NCBI GenBank assembly: GCA_913778145.1
Contig: CAJYVI010000097.1
Coordinates: 1-42,545, forward strand
Source: an uncultured Pseudocitrobacter sp.
Lineage (GTDB): Bacteria > Pseudomonadota > Gammaproteobacteria > Enterobacterales > Enterobacteriaceae
DNA: 42,545 nucleotides
Direction: 5' to 3'
Part shown: piece after piece, positions 20,332 to 29,730 of the stretch
How positions within the stretch are numbered: position 1 is the first letter of the stretch
Layout of the letters: every line of letters starts with the position of its first letter
Position numbers and translations under genes: made by a program
Notes under the pieces: generated by a model
Databases searched by the model: none
The model's input: only the letters and a program-made list of their open reading frames with translations
Told to the model about the DNA's origin: nothing

Positions 20332-22884
20332 TCAGAACAATTCCTGCGATTCCCCGTTATCAATAATCTCCGTTCCCACCTCGCGAATCGATTGATGCGT
20401 CGGTTGGGTGCCCTCAATGAAGTACTCAGCACGGCTGTTACCGCCGCTGGCCAACTGGCCGGTGCTGCGGTCGATATTGATGGTGACGATACCCGGCGGC
20501 GGCGTTAACGGCTGTTCCGGCACCCCGGCCAGAATGGCTTTCATAAACGCATCCCACGCAGGCTGGGCGCTTTTTGCACCGCCTTCGTAACCGGAAATCT
20601 GGTCTTTAATCGCGCCCGATGCTGACGTTCTGCCGAGATCGCGGCGATGATCGTCAAAGCCAATCCACACTGATGTCACCGCGCCCGGGCCATAGCCGGA
20701 GAACCACGCATCTTTCGAGCTGTTGGTGGTCCCGGTTTTACCGCCGATATCGTGGCGTTGCAGGTCACGGCCCGCACGCCAGCCAGTACCCTGCCAGCCC
20801 GGTTCGCCAAAGATGTTGGTATTCAGCGCGCTCTTAATCAGGAACGACAGCGGGGTGTTGATCACATGCGGCGCATATTCCTGCGCGCCGGTCTGCGCCA
20901 CCAGAGACTGGTTAGCCTGCTCAAGCTGCGGCATCGGCACGCTGACATTCTGCGGCGTTTGCGAGGCGGCAACGTCTTCAACGTTTTTGTTTTCCAGCAC
21001 GTCAGATTTCTGCGTTTCACCGTAGATCACCGGGATATTGCATTCCGGGCAGGCGACTTTCGGTTTCGCTTCAAAAATCACGCCGCCCTGATCGTTTTCA
21101 ATCTTGCTGATAAAGTAAGGATCGACCAGGAAGCCGCCGTTCGCCATCACTGCATAGCCGCGCGCGACCTGAAGCGGGGTGAAGGACGGCGAGCCCAGCG
21201 CCAGCGATTCCGTGCGGACAATATTCTCAGACGGGAAGCCAAAACGCTGGAGATACTCCGCCGCATAATCGACGCCCATTGCGCGCATAGCGCGCACCAT
21301 CACTACGTTTTTCGACTGACCCAAACCCTGACGCAGGCGAATCGGGCCGGCATATTCGTTCGGCGAGTTCTTAGGACGCCAGTCTGAACCGGCCCCGGCA
21401 TCCCAGCGGGAAATCGGCACGTCGTTCAGGATGCTGGCGAGCGTTAAGCCTTTGTCCATCGCCGCCGTGTACAGGAACGGCTTGATATTGGAACCCACCT
21501 GACGCAGCGCCTGCGTGGCACGGTTAAACTTGCTCTGGTTGAAATCGAAACCGCCGACCAGCGCGATGATCGCGCCATTCTGCGGGTTGATGGAGACCAG
21601 CGCTGAGTTCACATCCGGCACCTGCGACAACCACCAGCTTTCGCCAACCTGACGCACCCAAATCTGCTGCCCGGCCTGCACGACTTCGCTAACGCGACGC
21701 GGGGTTGGCCCCTGTGCGGTGTCAGAACGCCAGGCGCGCGCCCAGCGAACGCCTTCCATTGTCAGAGAAACAGAGGTGCCATCGGCCAACTGTGCGGTTG
21801 CTTCCGTCGCGCTGGCTGACAACACCACCGCCGGACGCAGCGGCCCGTAGGTTGGCAGCGCTTTCAGCGAGTCAGTAATTTTTTTGCTATCCCACGGCGT
21901 TTCGCCCACTTTCCACAGCACATTAGATGGGCCGCGATAGCCGTGACGCATATCGTAATCCATCACGTTAGTCCGCACGGCCAACTGCGCGGCCTGCTGG
22001 TTCTTACGCGTGATGGTGGTGTAAACGCGATAGCCATCTTCGTACGCCTGCTCGCCGTAGCGTTTCACCATCTCCTGACGCACCATTTCGGTCAGATACG
22101 GGGCAGAGAAGGCGATCTCCGGTGCATGGTAGTCCGCATCAATCGGCTGGCTGCGCGCCTGATCGTACTGCGCCTGGGTGATATACCCTTCGTTCAGCAT
22201 ACGCGACAGCACCACGTTACGACGGGCGGTGGCGCGATCCATGGAATAGAGCGGGTTGAAGGTGGAAGGCGCTTTCGGTAAACCGGCGATCACCGCCATT
22301 TCGCTCAGGCTCAGCTGATCGATGGATTTACCAAAGTAAACATGCGCCGCAGCGCCCACGCCGTACGCGCGGTAGCCGAGGTAGATTTTGTTGAGGTAGA
22401 GTTCGAGGATCTCATCTTTGCTCAGCAACTGCTCAATGCGAATAGCCAGGAACACTTCCTTTATCTTACGCATCAACGTCTTTTCAGGGCTGAGGAAGAA
22501 GTTACGCGCCAGCTGCTGGGTGATGGTACTCGCCCCCTGCGACGCGTGGCCGGAGAACAGCGCGATGCTGGCGGCACGGAAAATCCCCACCGGGTCAACC
22601 CCGTGGTGCTCGTAGAAACGGCTGTCTTCCGTGGCAATAAACGCCTTCACCAGCTCAGGCGGCATTTGACTGAGAGTGACAGGAATACGCCGTTTTTCAC
22701 CATATTGGGCGATCAGCTCACCGTCTGCGCTGTAAACCTGCATTGGAATTTGCAGACGCACGTCTCTGAGCGTCGCAACATCAGGAAGCTGTGGCTCAAT
22801 ATATTTGTAGAGGCCATAAACCGAGCCTGCTCCCAGCAGAATGCAACAGACTGCAAGGATTAATAAATACTTTACGAACTTCAC
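20332..22884 (-). CDS. mrcA: Penicillin-binding protein 1a
   Basis: 850 residues from the GTG at 22884, the start and length used for E. coli PBP1a. An ATG at 22908 in frame would add eight residues (MKLNGKSP); neither start has a good ribosome-binding site. A signal-anchor helix covers about 3-28. The GT51 glycosyltransferase domain has FIATEDSRFYEHHGVD (catalytic Glu in EDS) and QGASTITQQLARN. The OB-like insert is followed by the transpeptidase with SNIKPF (SxxK), SKN and KTGTT. It polymerises and cross-links peptidoglycan on the outer face of the inner membrane. hofM diverges from it. Confidence 0.97.
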   Translation of the reverse strand: MKFVKYLLILAVCCILLGAGSVYGLYKYIEPQLPDVATLRDVRLQIPMQVYSADGELIAQYGEKRRIPVTLSQMPPELVKAFIATEDSRFYEHHGVDPVGIFRAASIALFSGHASQGASTITQQLARNFFLSPEKTLMRKIKEVFLAIRIEQLLSKDEILELYLNKIYLGYRAYGVGAAAHVYFGKSIDQLSLSEMAVIAGLPKAPSTFNPLYSMDRATARRNVVLSRMLNEGYITQAQYDQARSQPIDADYHAPEIAFSAPYLTEMVRQEMVKRYGEQAYEDGYRVYTTITRKNQQAAQLAVRTNVMDYDMRHGYRGPSNVLWKVGETPWDSKKITDSLKALPTYGPLRPAVVLSASATEATAQLADGTSVSLTMEGVRWARAWRSDTAQGPTPRRVSEVVQAGQQIWVRQVGESWWLSQVPDVNSALVSINPQNGAIIALVGGFDFNQSKFNRATQALRQVGSNIKPFLYTAAMDKGLTLASILNDVPISRWDAGAGSDWRPKNSPNEYAGPIRLRQGLGQSKNVVMVRAMRAMGVDYAAEYLQRFGFPSENIVRTESLALGSPSFTPLQVARGYAVMANGGFLVDPYFISKIENDQGGVIFEAKPKVACPECNIPVIYGETQKSDVLENKNVEDVAASQTPQNVSVPMPQLEQANQSLVAQTGAQEYAPHVINTPLSFLIKSALNTNIFGEPGWQGTGWRAGRDLQRHDIGGKTGTTNSSKDAWFSGYGPGAVTSVWIGFDDHRRDLGRTSASGAIKDQISGYEGGAKSAQPAWDAFMKAILAGVPEQPLTPPPGIVTINIDRSTGQLASGGNSRAEYFIEGTQPTHQSIREVGTEIIDNGESQELF

Positions 22885-23003
22885 CGGAGATTTCCCATTT
22901 AGTTTCATTTGGGCAGTTTATAAACAAACGCGCGGTAGTATAAAGGCAAGCCAGATGCATTGATATAGCCGTCACCATGATGGCGTTTAAGGGATATCAC
23001 GAA

Positions 23004-23792
23004 ATGGCTTTCGGATGCTGGCAAATAGGTCTTCACATTCAACAGGATAAAATCACGGCCCTTGCGCTCCAGCGCGTGCGCGGCGGCTGGGCGCTGCGTC
23101 GGTGGTGGCTTCTACCGCTTCCCGCTGATTTCTCCTCGCTTTCACCTTCACAAACGGAAAACGCGCTGGTGGCGGCCCTCTCGGCCTGGCGATGCGAGCT
23201 GCCGTGGCAGCATGCGGTTAGCCTGGCGTTTCCCGCGCACCGCACCTTGCAGAAAACGCTGCCGCAGGCGTCGATGACGCTGCGTGACAGCGAGCAGGCG
23301 CAGTGGATCGCCAGCGCCATGGCACAGCAGGTGGCGATGGAACCTTCTGCACTCTGCTTCGATTATCAGCCAGCCCCGCAGGTGGAAGGCTGGAGCGTGA
23401 CTGCCGCTCAGCGCAAAGATGTCGAGCCGTTGCAGCGCGTCGCGCGTACGCTTCGCCTGCAAGTGACGGCGATTACGCCCGATGCCTGCGCGTTGCGTCA
23501 CTTTCTCCACTTGCTCCCTCATAATGCAGGCGGGCTGGCGTGGCAGGATAGCCATCAGTGGCTATGGGCCAGTGCGGCAGGTTGGGGAAGCGTGCCGCTC
23601 ACGGAGGCCCCTTCGTTGCAACAACTCAGTACGCGCTTGTCCCTGCCTGAACTGGTGCACTGTACCGCGCAATCTGATGACCTGCTTCACGTCGACCCAT
23701 GGCGCGTTATTGGGCAGATTCAGCCGCCGCTGCCTGCGGACAGCGATGCCTTCGCTATCGCCATTGGCCTGGCGCTGGGAGCGCAGAGATGA
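23004..23792 (+). CDS. hofM: HofM, PilM-like actin-fold assembly protein
   Basis: 262 residues from the ATG at 23004 (MAFGCWQIGLHIQQDKI); an ATG at 22980 would add eight residues that the family does not have. The N-terminal WQIGLHIQQDK is the first strand of an actin-like fold as in PilM, and the C-terminal DAFAIAIGLALG is the typical final motif. PilM-type proteins sit in the cytoplasm and dock to PilN of the type IV pilus alignment complex. In E. coli hofM-hofQ are needed to use DNA as a nutrient. hofN overlaps the stop by four bases. Confidence 0.9.
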   Translation: MAFGCWQIGLHIQQDKITALALQRVRGGWALRRWWLLPLPADFSSLSPSQTENALVAALSAWRCELPWQHAVSLAFPAHRTLQKTLPQASMTLRDSEQAQWIASAMAQQVAMEPSALCFDYQPAPQVEGWSVTAAQRKDVEPLQRVARTLRLQVTAITPDACALRHFLHLLPHNAGGLAWQDSHQWLWASAAGWGSVPLTEAPSLQQLSTRLSLPELVHCTAQSDDLLHVDPWRVIGQIQPPLPADSDAFAIAIGLALGAQR

Positions 23793-24325
23793 GCGCGTCG
23801 GTTAACTTTCTGCCCTGGCGGCAATCCCGCCAGCGGAAACGGATCCGTCTTGCATGCCTCTGCGTATCGGGCGTCATGCTGACGCTTCTGGTGGCAGGGG
23901 GAAGCAGGCTGGCGGAGTCGCGCCTGCAGGAGACGCGGCTGGTGTGCCACGTGGAGGCTGAACGCCAGTTGATTCGTGCACTCACCCAGCGTGAAGAACA
24001 ATTCAGGCTACGCCTGGCGGAACGGGCACAGCAGCAGCGTCAACAGGCCGCGCGGCGGCAAACCGCTGCCTGGCATGCGCGACTGGTGTCGCTTGCCGAA
24101 CAGTTGCCCGCCCAGGCGTGGCTGACCGGACTGACCTACCAGAACGACGTCCTGTCACTTTCCGGCGTGCTGGTGCGTTTTTCTGCTCTGCACGATCTTG
24201 ATGAACAAATGCAACGTATTGATGGTTTTCAGCCTGCCATTGCCGGAAAAATGGCGCGCGATAAAGATGGGCGCTGGCTGTTCAGCTATCAGATGAAAAG
24301 GAGAGCCGCCGATGCAGCGCCCTGA
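23789..24325 (+). CDS. hofN: HofN, PilN-like bitopic membrane protein
   Basis: 178 residues from the ATG at 23789, overlapping the hofM stop (ATGA). The first residues SVNFLPWR are the conserved PilM-binding INLLPWR motif of PilN. A transmembrane helix spans about 22-42, followed by an Arg/Gln-rich coiled coil (about 45-90) and a ferredoxin-like domain with LPAQAWLTGLTYQ. The protein would span the inner membrane and link HofM with HofO. It overlaps hofO by 14 bases. Confidence 0.9.
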   Translation: MSASVNFLPWRQSRQRKRIRLACLCVSGVMLTLLVAGGSRLAESRLQETRLVCHVEAERQLIRALTQREEQFRLRLAERAQQQRQQAARRQTAAWHARLVSLAEQLPAQAWLTGLTYQNDVLSLSGVLVRFSALHDLDEQMQRIDGFQPAIAGKMARDKDGRWLFSYQMKRRAADAAP

Positions 24326-24743
24326 ACGCTGGCATGCCGGGCTTGCCGGGCTGCTGTTGATGGCGGCGGGCGGCGTGGCATTCCTGCTGCAACCTGAACC
24401 AGCCTCGCAGAGCGTAGCGTGGAAGCAACAGCAAGTCGTGCGCATCGCCCGCTGGCAGAGTGTGATGCCGCTACGGGCGGCGCTAAACGTCGCCGCTGAC
24501 GCCACTCTGGCGACGACGAAACCCTTTTCTCCGGTCGATTTTCAACGCCCTGGGGCGGAGCTGATGAGTTGGACGCCTGCCGGGCGGGGCGGTGAACTGG
24601 TGCTGGAAAGCATATGGGAGCAGGTGCCATCGGTGTTTACGCTTCTGGCGGAACGGGGAATGCGGGTAGTGGCGTTTTCTCTTCAGGCGGGTGAGACGCG
24701 GCATGTGCTGACGCTGCAACTGGAGGGCATCAATGCAGAGTAA
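24312..24743 (+). CDS. hofO: HofO, PilO-like protein
   Basis: 143 residues (146 in E. coli). The short basic N-terminus is followed by one transmembrane helix (about 9-26) and a periplasmic domain; the family is weakly conserved and the call rests mainly on position between hofN and hofP and on overall topology. It is expected to pair with HofN in the alignment complex. Start ATG at 24312 has GGAGAGCC upstream. It overlaps hofP by 11 bases. Confidence 0.85.
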   Translation: MQRPERWHAGLAGLLLMAAGGVAFLLQPEPASQSVAWKQQQVVRIARWQSVMPLRAALNVAADATLATTKPFSPVDFQRPGAELMSWTPAGRGGELVLESIWEQVPSVFTLLAERGMRVVAFSLQAGETRHVLTLQLEGINAE

Positions 24744-25107
24744 TGTACGCGGCGTGCTGATGTTGTTCCTTCCGTTGCTGCTGGGCATGCGCGACCCGTT
24801 TATCCCGGTAGACGACACTTGCCGAAACGCGCAGATCGGCCGGTGGCAGTACGCGGGCAGTGTGGATAGCGGACCGCGACAAATCGCCTTCTTGCGCGAC
24901 GAAAAAGGAAAGTGGCGAAGGATAGCGCGAGAAGACGTCCTCATGTCTGGCTGGCGTATTACGGATATCACGTCGGAAAGCCTGACGATGGAGACGGACG
25001 AAGCCTGCGAGCCGTCGCAGTGGCGAATCATTAAAGGAGAAATCAAGCATGATAAAAAGGATAAGCCTGCTGGCGCTGTTACTGCTGCCGCTGCTGGCCG
25101 CCAGTAA
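24733..25107 (+). CDS. hofP: HofP, PilP-like protein
   Basis: 124 residues. An N-terminal hydrophobic stretch (about 7-18) precedes the MRDPFIPVDD motif that is typical of PilP/GspC-like linkers (RDPF). Two cysteines follow. A small beta domain then includes GRWQYAGSVDSG and KGKWRRIAREDVL. It should link the inner-membrane HofN/O to the secretin HofQ. Its last 59 bases overlap the start of hofQ, so its C-terminus (AAAAGRQ) is encoded in the same DNA as the HofQ signal peptide. Confidence 0.86.
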   Translation: MQSNVRGVLMLFLPLLLGMRDPFIPVDDTCRNAQIGRWQYAGSVDSGPRQIAFLRDEKGKWRRIAREDVLMSGWRITDITSESLTMETDEACEPSQWRIIKGEIKHDKKDKPAGAVTAAAAGRQ

Positions 25108-26281
25108 AAATGTGTCACTGGTGGTGGATGAGGTGCCGGTGGCGCAGGTGCTGCAAAGCCTGGCCGATCTTGAGCAGCGCAATATGGTGATTGCGCCCGA
25201 TGTGCAGGGTACGCTGTCGTTGCAGTTGAAAAATGTGCCGTGGAAGCAGGCGCTGCAAATTGTGTTAACCAGCAGCGGTTTGACCATGACTCAGGAAGGC
25301 AGCGTTATCGCCATTCATTCGCAGGCCTGGCAGGAAGCGCGTCAGCAGCGTGCTCAGGCCGAGCAGGAAAAACGCCAGCAGGCCTTACCGCTAAAAAGCC
25401 GCAGTATCGTGCTGTATCACGCCGATGCGACAGAACTCGCCAAAGCCGGGGAAAAGTTGCTGAGCCCACGTGGTACGCTCACCGTCGATAAACGCACCAA
25501 TCGGCTTATTCTGCGCGATGATGCAAACCATCTGCCACTGTTTGAAAACTGGGCCAGCGAGATGGATATTCCCGTGGGGCAGGTTGAGCTGGCGGCGCAC
25601 ATCGTCACTATTAATGAAAAGAGCCTGCGTGAGCTTGGCGTGAAGTGGACGCTGGCGGATGCGGCCAGTCCGCCGGGGTTAGGCAAAGTCACTTCCCTCA
25701 GCAGCGACCTCTCTGTGGCGGATGCGACAACCCGCGCCGGGTTTAATATTGGCCGAATTAATGGTCGCCTGCTGGAGCTTGAGCTTTCAGCGCTGGAACA
25801 AAAACAGCAGCTGGAAATTATCGCCAGCCCGCGTCTGCTGGCTTCGCACCTGCAGCCTGCCAGCATCAAACAGGGAAGCGAGATCCCGTATCAGGTTTCC
25901 AGCGGCGAAAGCGGCGCGACCTCGGTGGAATTTAAAGAGGCGGTGCTGGGGATGGAAGTGACGCCCACGGTGCTACAGAAAAACCGCGTCCGCCTGAAGC
26001 TGCACATCAGCGAGAACATGCCGGGGCAGGTACTGCAACAGGCCGATGGCGAAGTGCTGGCCATCGATAAACAGGAAATTGAAACTCAGGTGGAAGTACA
26101 GAGTGGCGAAACGCTGGCGCTGGGTGGAATATTCTCGCAAAAAAACAAAACTGCGCGGGATGGTATACCTTTATTGGGCGATATCCCGCTATTGGGCCAA
26201 CTTTTCCGCCACGATGGCAAAGATAACGAGCGACGGGAGCTGGTGGTGTTTATCACGCCACGGATCATTTCATCTCGCTAA
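25049..26281 (+). CDS. hofQ: HofQ, PilQ-like secretin
   Basis: 410 residues (412 in E. coli). A signal peptide (MIKRISLLALLLLPLLAAS) is followed by a STN/secretin N-domain (VSLVVDEVPVAQVLQSLADLEQRN), an Ala/Gln-rich linker (about 92-112), a second N-domain, and the C-terminal secretin domain with VEVQSGETLALGG, GIPLLGDIPLLGQLF and the final ELVVFITPRI. It would form an outer-membrane channel, proposed for DNA uptake. The start has AAAGGAG nine bases upstream. No pilin gene is within this window. Confidence 0.95.
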   Translation: MIKRISLLALLLLPLLAASKNVSLVVDEVPVAQVLQSLADLEQRNMVIAPDVQGTLSLQLKNVPWKQALQIVLTSSGLTMTQEGSVIAIHSQAWQEARQQRAQAEQEKRQQALPLKSRSIVLYHADATELAKAGEKLLSPRGTLTVDKRTNRLILRDDANHLPLFENWASEMDIPVGQVELAAHIVTINEKSLRELGVKWTLADAASPPGLGKVTSLSSDLSVADATTRAGFNIGRINGRLLELELSALEQKQQLEIIASPRLLASHLQPASIKQGSEIPYQVSSGESGATSVEFKEAVLGMEVTPTVLQKNRVRLKLHISENMPGQVLQQADGEVLAIDKQEIETQVEVQSGETLALGGIFSQKNKTARDGIPLLGDIPLLGQLFRHDGKDNERRELVVFITPRIISSR

Positions 26282-26355
26282 TCGCTGAAATTTCTTTACG
26301 AACTGGCGTCAGGTGTTTGACGTGAGGCAGGATTTAGCATACAAGGAGTACCGAT

Positions 26356-26430
26356 TTGAGCGTCGGCGCACTCTCGCTGTCTCCTTCAAGACGGCAATTT
26401 AATCTGTTGCCAAACCAGCCGGAGTATTGA
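26356..26430 (+). CDS. Candidate 24-residue upstream ORF in the aroK leader
   Basis: A TTG codon at 26356 stands seven bases after AAGGAG and opens 24 codons (start SVGALSLSPSRRQF, end LPNQPEY) to a TGA at 26428-26430. It is in the same frame as aroK, and the frame stays open from 26431 to the aroK ATG at 26551 without a standard start codon. It might be a leader peptide or only a remnant of coding-like sequence. No homologue is known to me. Confidence 0.25.
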   Translation: MSVGALSLSPSRRQFNLLPNQPEY

Positions 26431-26550
26431 GATAATTTTCAGTCTGACTCTCGCAGTATCGCACAAGAGGTTTCAGTTCATGTCCGGCGACGCCAGAATG
26501 TTAGCGGCGCGGATTTATCATTAACGAATAGTCTTAGTAGTACCAAAAAA

Positions 26551-27072
26551 ATGGCAGAGAAACGCAATATCTTTCTGGTTGGACCTATGGGTGCCGGCAA
26601 AAGCACTATTGGGCGCCAGTTAGCCCAACAGCTCAATATGGAATTTTACGATTCTGATCAAGAGATTGAGAAACGGACAGGCGCTGACGTGGGCTGGGTC
26701 TTTGATGTCGAAGGCGAAGAAGGTTTCCGTGACCGCGAAGAAAAGATCATCAACGAGCTGACCGAAAAGCAGGGCATTGTTCTGGCGACCGGCGGTGGCT
26801 CTGTTAAATCTCGCGAAACGCGCAATCGTCTCTCCGCCCGCGGCGTGGTGGTCTATCTCGAAACGACCATCGAAAAACAGCTTGCCCGCACGCAGCGCGA
26901 TAAAAAACGTCCGCTGTTGCAGGTTGATGCACCGCAGCGCGAGGTCTTCGTGGCGTTGGCCGATGAGCGCAACCCGCTGTATGAAGAAATTGCCGATATC
27001 ACTATCCGTACTGACGATCAGAGTGCAAAAGTGGTCGCGAACCAGATCATTCATATGCTGGAAAGCAACTGA
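26551..27072 (+). CDS. aroK: Shikimate kinase I
   Basis: 173 residues, equal to E. coli AroK. The Walker A motif GPMGAGKST lies at residues 11-19, the shikimate-binding [11 protein letters not shown] follows, then GFRDREEK, the Walker-B-like LATGGGSV, and the lid QRDKKRPLL. It phosphorylates shikimate at position 3. The ATG at 26551 has no clear Shine-Dalgarno (only A-rich sequence), and the frame is open for 40 codons upstream; comparison with the family supports this start. aroB follows after 72 bases as in the E. coli aroK-aroB-damX-dam-rpe-gph-trpS superoperon. Confidence 0.97.
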   Translation: MAEKRNIFLVGPMGAGKSTIGRQLAQQLNMEFYDSDQEIEKRTGADVGWVFDVEGEEGFRDREEKIINELTEKQGIVLATGGGSVKSRETRNRLSARGVVVYLETTIEKQLARTQRDKKRPLLQVDAPQREVFVALADERNPLYEEIADITIRTDDQSAKVVANQIIHMLESN

Positions 27073-27144
27073 TACTGGGCAGCGAACACTGCGTCAGCGT
27101 AAAGCGTTTAAGCGAATAAAAGTAACCAAGGTGGACGTCGCGTT

Positions 27145-28239
27145 ATGGAGAGGCTTACTGTAACTCTCGGGGAACGTAGTTACCCGATAACCATCGCGGC
27201 TGGTTTGTTTAACGATCCAGCTTCCTTCTTACCGCTCAAGTCTGGCTGCCAGGTTATGCTGGTGACCAACGAAACGCTGGCGCCGCTCTATCTTGATAAC
27301 GTCCGTTCTGTGCTGGAACAGGCTGGCGTCAAGGTCGATAGCGTGATCCTTCCCGATGGCGAGAAGTACAAAAGCCTGGCGGTAATGGACACCGTCTTTA
27401 CAGCACTACTGCAAAAACCGCACGGTCGCGATACGACCCTGGTAGCCCTTGGCGGCGGCGTCATTGGCGATTTAACCGGGTTTGCAGCGGCGAGCTATCA
27501 GCGCGGCGTGCGCTTTATTCAGGTTCCTACCACGCTGCTTTCGCAGGTAGATTCCTCGGTTGGCGGCAAAACAGCCGTAAACCATCCCCTTGGCAAGAAT
27601 ATGATCGGCGCGTTCTGGCAACCCGCTTCCGTGGTTGTTGATTTGAACTGCCTGAAAACCTTGCCTGCGCGAGAACTCTCTTCGGGTCTCGCTGAAGTCA
27701 TCAAATATGGCATTATCCTCGACGCGCCGTTCTTCGACTGGCTGGAAGAGAACATCGATGCCCTGATGGCCCTTGATGAGAAAGCCATGGCGTACTGCAT
27801 TCGTCGCTGCTGCGAATTAAAAGCAGAAGTTGTCGCTGCGGACGAGCGCGAAACCGGCTTACGTGCTTTACTCAATCTTGGACATACATTTGGGCATGCG
27901 ATTGAAGCCGAGATGGGTTACGGTAACTGGCTTCACGGTGAAGCCGTTGCTGCTGGTATGGTCATGGCGGCGCATGCCTCTGAACGCTTAGGTCAGTTTA
28001 AGCCGGAAGAGACACAGCGTATTATTGCGCTGCTTAAACGCGCAAACCTGCCGGTCACAGGCCCGCAGGCGATGTCGGCGGAAGCTTATCTGCCGCACAT
28101 GATGCGCGACAAAAAAGTTTTAGCCGGTGAGATGCGACTCGTCCTCCCGCTGGCCATCGGTAAAAGTGAAGTACGCGGCGGTGTGCCGCATGATGTGGTT
28201 CTTGGCGCTATCGCTGATACTCAGCGGGCGCAACAATAA
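27145..28239 (+). CDS. aroB: 3-dehydroquinate synthase
   Basis: 364 residues (362 in E. coli). The NAD-binding [14 protein letters not shown], the metal- and substrate-binding segments [13 protein letters not shown] and [11 protein letters not shown], and [13 protein letters not shown] are all present. It converts DAHP to 3-dehydroquinate, the second step of aromatic amino-acid biosynthesis. The start has an AAGGTGG somewhat far upstream. A hairpin with a T-run comes directly after the stop. Confidence 0.98.
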   Translation: MERLTVTLGERSYPITIAAGLFNDPASFLPLKSGCQVMLVTNETLAPLYLDNVRSVLEQAGVKVDSVILPDGEKYKSLAVMDTVFTALLQKPHGRDTTLVALGGGVIGDLTGFAAASYQRGVRFIQVPTTLLSQVDSSVGGKTAVNHPLGKNMIGAFWQPASVVVDLNCLKTLPARELSSGLAEVIKYGIILDAPFFDWLEENIDALMALDEKAMAYCIRRCCELKAEVVAADERETGLRALLNLGHTFGHAIEAEMGYGNWLHGEAVAAGMVMAAHASERLGQFKPEETQRIIALLKRANLPVTGPQAMSAEAYLPHMMRDKKVLAGEMRLVLPLAIGKSEVRGGVPHDVVLGAIADTQRAQQ

Positions 28240-28249
28240 GAAAGGTCAA

Positions 28250-28272
28250 GCCGCGTTCGCGCGGCGTTTTAT
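28250..28272 (+). terminator. Short terminator-like hairpin between aroB and damX
   Basis: GCCGCG (28250-28255), loop TTCG, CGCGGC (28260-28265), then GTTTTAT. It is 10 bases after aroB within an operon, so it may be a partial terminator that lowers expression of damX-dam. Confidence 0.65.
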
Positions 28273-28324
28273 CTTCAGGTGAAGTGCAATAGTTGTGGGC
28301 GTGAGCCTTTTAGTGGGGTGTTAA

Positions 28325-29656
28325 ATGGATGAATTTAAACCAGAAGACGAGCTGAAACCCGATCCCAGCGATCGTCGTACTGGTCGCTCTCGTCAATCTT
28401 CCGATCGTGACAATGAGCCGCAGATCAATTTTGATGATGTGGAGCTGGAAGCGGATGAGCGCCGTCCGGCCCGTAGCCGCAAGGCACGTGAAGATGTCGA
28501 GCCCGAAGATGAGCTTTATGACGACGAAGATGATGCAGAGGCGGAAGAAGTCGTCGAGCGTCGTCCGCGTAAACGTAAATCCCCACCGCGTAAACCGGCT
28601 TCTCGCCAGTACATTATGATGGGTGTCGGGATTCTGGTGCTGCTGCTGCTGATCGTGGGCATTGGTTCGGCGCTGAAATCACCGTCTTCCTCTTCCAGCG
28701 ACCAGAGCGCGTCGGCGGAAAAAAATATCGATCTCTCCGGTGATGCGGCCGATCAGGCAAATGGCACTCAGCCTGCGCCAGGCACCACTTCCGCAGAGCA
28801 GACCGCGGGCGCTAACCCGCAGCAGGACGTTTCCCTGCCGCCAATCTCGTCTACGCCGACTCAGGGTCAGCCAGCCGCAACGGCTGACGGCCAGCAGCGT
28901 GTGGAAGTGCAGGGCGATCTGAACAACGCACTGACTCAGCAGCAGGGTCAGGTCGATAACGTGGTCGTTAACTCCACGCTGCCAACCGAACCGGCGACCG
29001 TTGCGCCTGTCCGTAACGGGGCCTCTTCTCGCCCGGCGGCGACCGAAACGGCACCGCGTCAGCAGACGGCGGCCACGCGTCCTGAACGTAAACAGACCGT
29101 GATTGAACCGAAACCGCAGAGCAAACCGCAAACCACCGCGGCGGCGAAACCGGCTCCGGTGACTGCGCCTAAACCTGTTGCCCAGCAGCCGAAACACACC
29201 GAAACCGCTGCCACGAGCACGCCGGCGAAAACGCCTGCCAGCTCTACCGCGCCGGCAAAACCGGCAGCAACGGCAACCACCACGGCACCTGCAGCGACTT
29301 CAACGACTACCGCTCCGGCTGCCACTGCGGCAACCAGCGCTCCGGCAGCAAGCGGCGCGGCGAAATCCGCAGGTGATGTGAATTCACTTAAATCTGCACC
29401 TGGCGGTCATTACACGCTGCAGCTCAGCTCCTCTTCTAACTACGACAACCTGAACGGTTGGGCGAAGAAAGAGAATCTGAAAGACTACGTGGTGTATCAA
29501 ACCACGCGTAACGGTCAGCCCTGGTATGTGCTGGTAACGGGTGTTTATGCGTCGAAAGATGATGCAAAACGCGCGGTGACCTCGCTGCCTGCCGATGTTC
29601 AGGCAAAAAATCCGTGGGCGAAACCGTTGCATCAGGTGCAATCTGACCTGAAGTAA
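28325..29656 (+). CDS. damX: Cell-division SPOR-domain protein DamX
   Basis: 443 residues (428 in E. coli). The N-terminal 95 residues are cytoplasmic and highly charged (acid cluster [10 protein letters not shown], then RRPRKRK). One transmembrane helix spans about 97-117. A long Pro/Ala/Thr-rich periplasmic linker follows (about 118-355). The C-terminal SPOR domain begins at [20 protein letters not shown] and binds denuded glycan at the septum. The low-complexity linker is the part that differs most from E. coli and accounts for the longer protein. It is in the dam operon. Confidence 0.96.
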   Translation: MDEFKPEDELKPDPSDRRTGRSRQSSDRDNEPQINFDDVELEADERRPARSRKAREDVEPEDELYDDEDDAEAEEVVERRPRKRKSPPRKPASRQYIMMGVGILVLLLLIVGIGSALKSPSSSSSDQSASAEKNIDLSGDAADQANGTQPAPGTTSAEQTAGANPQQDVSLPPISSTPTQGQPAATADGQQRVEVQGDLNNALTQQQGQVDNVVVNSTLPTEPATVAPVRNGASSRPAATETAPRQQTAATRPERKQTVIEPKPQSKPQTTAAAKPAPVTAPKPVAQQPKHTETAATSTPAKTPASSTAPAKPAATATTTAPAATSTTTAPAATAATSAPAASGAAKSAGDVNSLKSAPGGHYTLQLSSSSNYDNLNGWAKKENLKDYVVYQTTRNGQPWYVLVTGVYASKDDAKRAVTSLPADVQAKNPWAKPLHQVQSDLK

Positions 29657-29690
29657 TGTGACGTGCTACAAGCGCAGGATGCTGTCGGAG

Positions 29691-29712
29691 CTTTCTCCAC
29701 AGCCGGAGAAAG
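29691..29712. repeat. Perfect 8-bp inverted repeat between damX and dam
   Basis: CTTTCTCC (29691-29698) pairs with GGAGAAAG (29705-29712) around ACAGCC. No T-run follows; it lies 19 bases before the dam start and could affect dam translation or RNA processing. Confidence 0.55.
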
Positions 29713-29730
29713 TGTAATTAGTTAGGCAGC

